A DNA stretch of 16,943 bases. It comes from JBFHDX01 sp041584475 (GTDB lineage Bacteria; Pseudomonadota; Alphaproteobacteria; UBA8366; JADFVY01). The notes under the pieces were generated by a model. It worked only from the letters and a program-made list of their open reading frames with translations, did not search any database and was not told the origin of the DNA. The DNA is taken from NCBI GenBank assembly GCA_041584475.1, contig JBFHDX010000082.1:1-16943 (forward strand), read 5' to 3'. Shown piece after piece: positions 14,758-16,943 of the stretch. How positions within the stretch are numbered: the stretch's first letter is position 1; the number at the start of each line of letters is the position of its first letter. The position numbers and the translations under genes were made by a program.

Positions 14758-16943
14758 ATGTTTCCGATCAAGCGACTCGCCTCGTCTCCGCCCCGGCCCA
14801 GCCGCCGCGATTTCCTCAAATTCACCGCCCTCGCCGGCGCCGGCCTCGTCATCGGCGTGCGCCGCGGCGCACGCGGCCCGGCCGCGGCCCAGGCAGGTCC
14901 GGCAGCGGGGCCCAACTTCACGCCGTTCGTCCGCATCGGCGCGGACGGTATCGTCACCGTCTTCTCCAAACATCTCGACAAGGGCCAGGGCTCCGCGACG
15001 GGCCTGGCGACGCTCGTCGCCGAAGAGCTCGACGCGACGTGGGAGCAGACCCGCGTCGAATTCGCACCGGCCAATGCCGAGCTCTACAAGAACCTGTTCT
15101 TCGGCATCCAGGGCACCGGCGGCTCGACGGCGATCGCCAACTCGTTCGAGCAGTACCGCCGCGCCGGCGCCACCGCGCGCGCCATGCTGGTCGCGGCGGC
15201 GTCCAAGCGCTGGGCGGTGCCGGCCGACGACATCTCGGTCGAAGACGGCGTGCTGCGCCATCCGTCGGGCCGCAGCGCCGGGTTCGGCGAGCTGGCGGAG
15301 CTGGCGGCGCGCGTCGCCGTACCCGAAACGGTCACGCTGAAGACCCCCGATCAGTGGGTCCATATCGGCAAGGCGTTCCCGCGCGTCGACACGCGCGACA
15401 AGACGGTCGGCGCGCCGCGCAGCTTCGGCATGGACGTGCAGCTCGACGACATGCTGGTCGCGGTGCTGGCGCGCGCGCCGAAATGGGGCGGCACCGTCAA
15501 GTCGGTCGACGACGCGGCGGCCCGCCAGGTGCGCGGCGTCGTCGACGTGATCCGGATCCCGCAGGGCGTCGTCGTCCTCGCCGAGTCGACCTGGCCGGCG
15601 ATCAAGGGCCGCGACCGGCTCAAGATCGACTGGGATTTCACCAATGCCGAGACACGCTCGACGGCGCTGCTCGAGGCCGAATACAAGGCGCTCGCCAGGC
15701 GCGAGGGTATGCCGTTCCGCAACGACGGCGACGCCGCGGCGGCGCTCGCCGGCGCCGCGACGGTGGTCGAGGGGACGTACGTGTTCCCCTACCTCGCGCA
15801 TGCACCGATGGAGCCGATCGACATCACGATCCTGTTCAAGGACGGCAAGGCGACGCTGTGGACCGGCTCGCAGCTGCAGACGCTCGATCAGAACGTCGCC
15901 GCCGCGGTCCTCGGCATCGAGCCGCAGGACGTATCGATCCATACGCTCTGGGCCGGCGGCTCGTTCGGGCGCCGGGCGATCTATGATTCGCACTACGCGG
16001 CCGAGGCAGCCGCGATCGCGAAGGCGTGGGGGCGGCCGCAGCCGATCAAGCTCGTCTATACGCGCGAGGACGATATCCGCGGCGGCTACTACCGCCCGCT
16101 GTACGTGCACAGCGTGCGGGCCGGCGTCGACGCGAGCGGAAGGCTGACCGGCTGGCACCATCGCATCGTCGGCCAGTCGATCCTCGTCGGTTCGATCTTC
16201 GAGCAGGCCCTCGTCCACGAGGGCATCGACGAGACCTCCGTCGAAGGCGTCAAGGATGCGACTTACGCGATCCCCAATCTGCGCGGCGAGCTGCACACGA
16301 CCAATGTCGGCGTGCCGGTGCTGTGGTGGCGTTCGGTCGGCCATTCGCATACCGCCTATGCGATGGAAACGATGATCGACCGCGCGGCGAAGGCCGCCGG
16401 GCGCGATCCGCTCGACTTCCGGCTCGAGCTGCTGCGCGGCGACGCCCGCAAGACCGGCGTGCTGAAGCTCGTGGCGGAGAAAGCGAACTGGGGCGCGAAG
16501 CCGCCGGCCGGACGCTGGCGCGGCATCGCCGTGCAGAAGTCGTTCAGCTCCTACGTCGCGCAGATCGCCGAGGTCTCGCGCCGCGCCGACGGCAGGTTCA
16601 GGGTCGAGAAGGTGTGGTGCGCGGTCGATTGCGGCGTGCCGGTCAACCCCGACAACATCCGCTCGCAGATGGAGGGCGGCATCGGCTACGGGCTCGGGCA
16701 CGTGCTGCGCAACGCGATCACGCTGACCGAAGGTGCGGTCGATCAAGACAATTTCGACGGCTACGAGCCGCTCCGCATCGACGACATGCCGGACGTCGAG
16801 GTCCATGTCGTCGACAGCCGCGAGCCGCCGACCGGCGTCGGCGAGCCCGGGGTGCCGCCGATCGGGCCGGCGGTCGCGAACGCCATCTTCGCGGCCACCG
16901 GCACGATGCCGACGGAGCTTCCGCTGACAAGGACCGGGCTGGC
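14758..16943 (+). CDS. Molybdenum hydroxylase large subunit, Tat-exported (IorB type), 3' end cut by window
   Basis: 728 codons are visible, without a stop. The N-terminus is a twin-arginine signal (SRRDFLK, Arg16-Arg17, then a hydrophobic stretch and an AAAQA-like cleavage site), so the enzyme acts in the periplasm. The Mo-binding core has GGSFGRRA (about residue 400), the WWRSVGHSHTAYAMETMID segment, and GVGEPGVPPIGPAVANAIF with Glu696 at the place of the catalytic glutamate of the xanthine oxidase family. The last readable residues, LPLTRTGLA, match the usual end of IorB proteins, so only a few codons are missing. The enzyme binds a molybdopterin (likely MCD) cofactor and hydroxylates aldehydes or N-heterocycles. 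No FAD subunit lies between the two genes; electrons probably go to a cytochrome encoded beyond the window. The substrate is unknown. Confidence 0.92.
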   Translation, partial: MFPIKRLASSPPRPSRRDFLKFTALAGAGLVIGVRRGARGPAAAQAGPAAGPNFTPFVRIGADGIVTVFSKHLDKGQGSATGLATLVAEELDATWEQTRVEFAPANAELYKNLFFGIQGTGGSTAIANSFEQYRRAGATARAMLVAAASKRWAVPADDISVEDGVLRHPSGRSAGFGELAELAARVAVPETVTLKTPDQWVHIGKAFPRVDTRDKTVGAPRSFGMDVQLDDMLVAVLARAPKWGGTVKSVDDAAARQVRGVVDVIRIPQGVVVLAESTWPAIKGRDRLKIDWDFTNAETRSTALLEAEYKALARREGMPFRNDGDAAAALAGAATVVEGTYVFPYLAHAPMEPIDITILFKDGKATLWTGSQLQTLDQNVAAAVLGIEPQDVSIHTLWAGGSFGRRAIYDSHYAAEAAAIAKAWGRPQPIKLVYTREDDIRGGYYRPLYVHSVRAGVDASGRLTGWHHRIVGQSILVGSIFEQALVHEGIDETSVEGVKDATYAIPNLRGELHTTNVGVPVLWWRSVGHSHTAYAMETMIDRAAKAAGRDPLDFRLELLRGDARKTGVLKLVAEKANWGAKPPAGRWRGIAVQKSFSSYVAQIAEVSRRADGRFRVEKVWCAVDCGVPVNPDNIRSQMEGGIGYGLGHVLRNAITLTEGAVDQDNFDGYEPLRIDDMPDVEVHVVDSREPPTGVGEPGVPPIGPAVANAIFAATGTMPTELPLTRTGL

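Noticed and set aside
14380..16806. An 808-codon minus-strand frame opposite the molybdenum hydroxylase genes
   Set aside because: It spans two clear plus-strand genes and shows only Arg/Asp/His/Val-rich shadow sequence.

Overview
The window is G+C-rich (roughly two-thirds by eye), densely coded, and carries no tRNA, rRNA, CRISPR array or recognisable transposon. The gene families point to an aerobic alphaproteobacterium of the Rhizobiales/Rhodospirillales type: an MttB-family methyltransferase homologue beside StcD/DgcA-type flavin demethylases, an ald gene divergent from an Lrp/AsnC regulator, and an IorAB-type molybdenum hydroxylase. The organism assignment is an inference, because there is no phylogenetic marker gene here.

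Layout. (1) Positions 1-5757 (+): an MttB-superfamily methyltransferase homologue and two different TMADH-family FMN/[Fe-S]/FAD oxidoreductases. Together they look like a catabolic module for N-methylated compounds (betaines or methylated amines). The second flavoenzyme closely resembles N-methylproline demethylase StcD. No corrinoid protein, corrinoid reactivase, Rieske demethylase or ETF gene is in view. (2) Positions 5784-7777 (+): a compact arsenic operon, arsR-arsC-acr3. Its promoter overlaps an inverted repeat and places the start site at the arsR ATG, so the mRNA may be leaderless. (3) Positions 7823-10257 (+): a TupBCA-type tungstate ABC importer, preceded by a 7-9-7 perfect inverted repeat that covers a candidate -35 box. 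A one-component regulator with an excisionase-type HTH fused to a PBP-like (molybdate/tungstate-type) domain is convergent with it (10265-11146, -).

(4) Positions 11290-12192 (+): a pirin. (5) Positions 12193-12470: a non-coding stretch of G/C-rich hairpins, including a REP-like palindrome and the likely ald terminator. (6) Positions 12471-13589 (-): alanine dehydrogenase, divergent from an Lrp/AsnC regulator (13733-14194, +). (7) Positions 14296-16943 (+): a two-subunit molybdenum hydroxylase of the isoquinoline 1-oxidoreductase type. It has a cytoplasmic-looking 2Fe-2S subunit and a Tat-targeted Mo subunit that runs off the window a few codons before its likely end.

The parts most worth following up are the MttB-like/TMADH-like cluster, whose substrate and methyl acceptor are unknown, and the tungstate importer with its candidate operator and non-ModE regulator. 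The presence of a molybdenum enzyme a few kilobases from an oxyanion importer is suggestive but may be coincidence.
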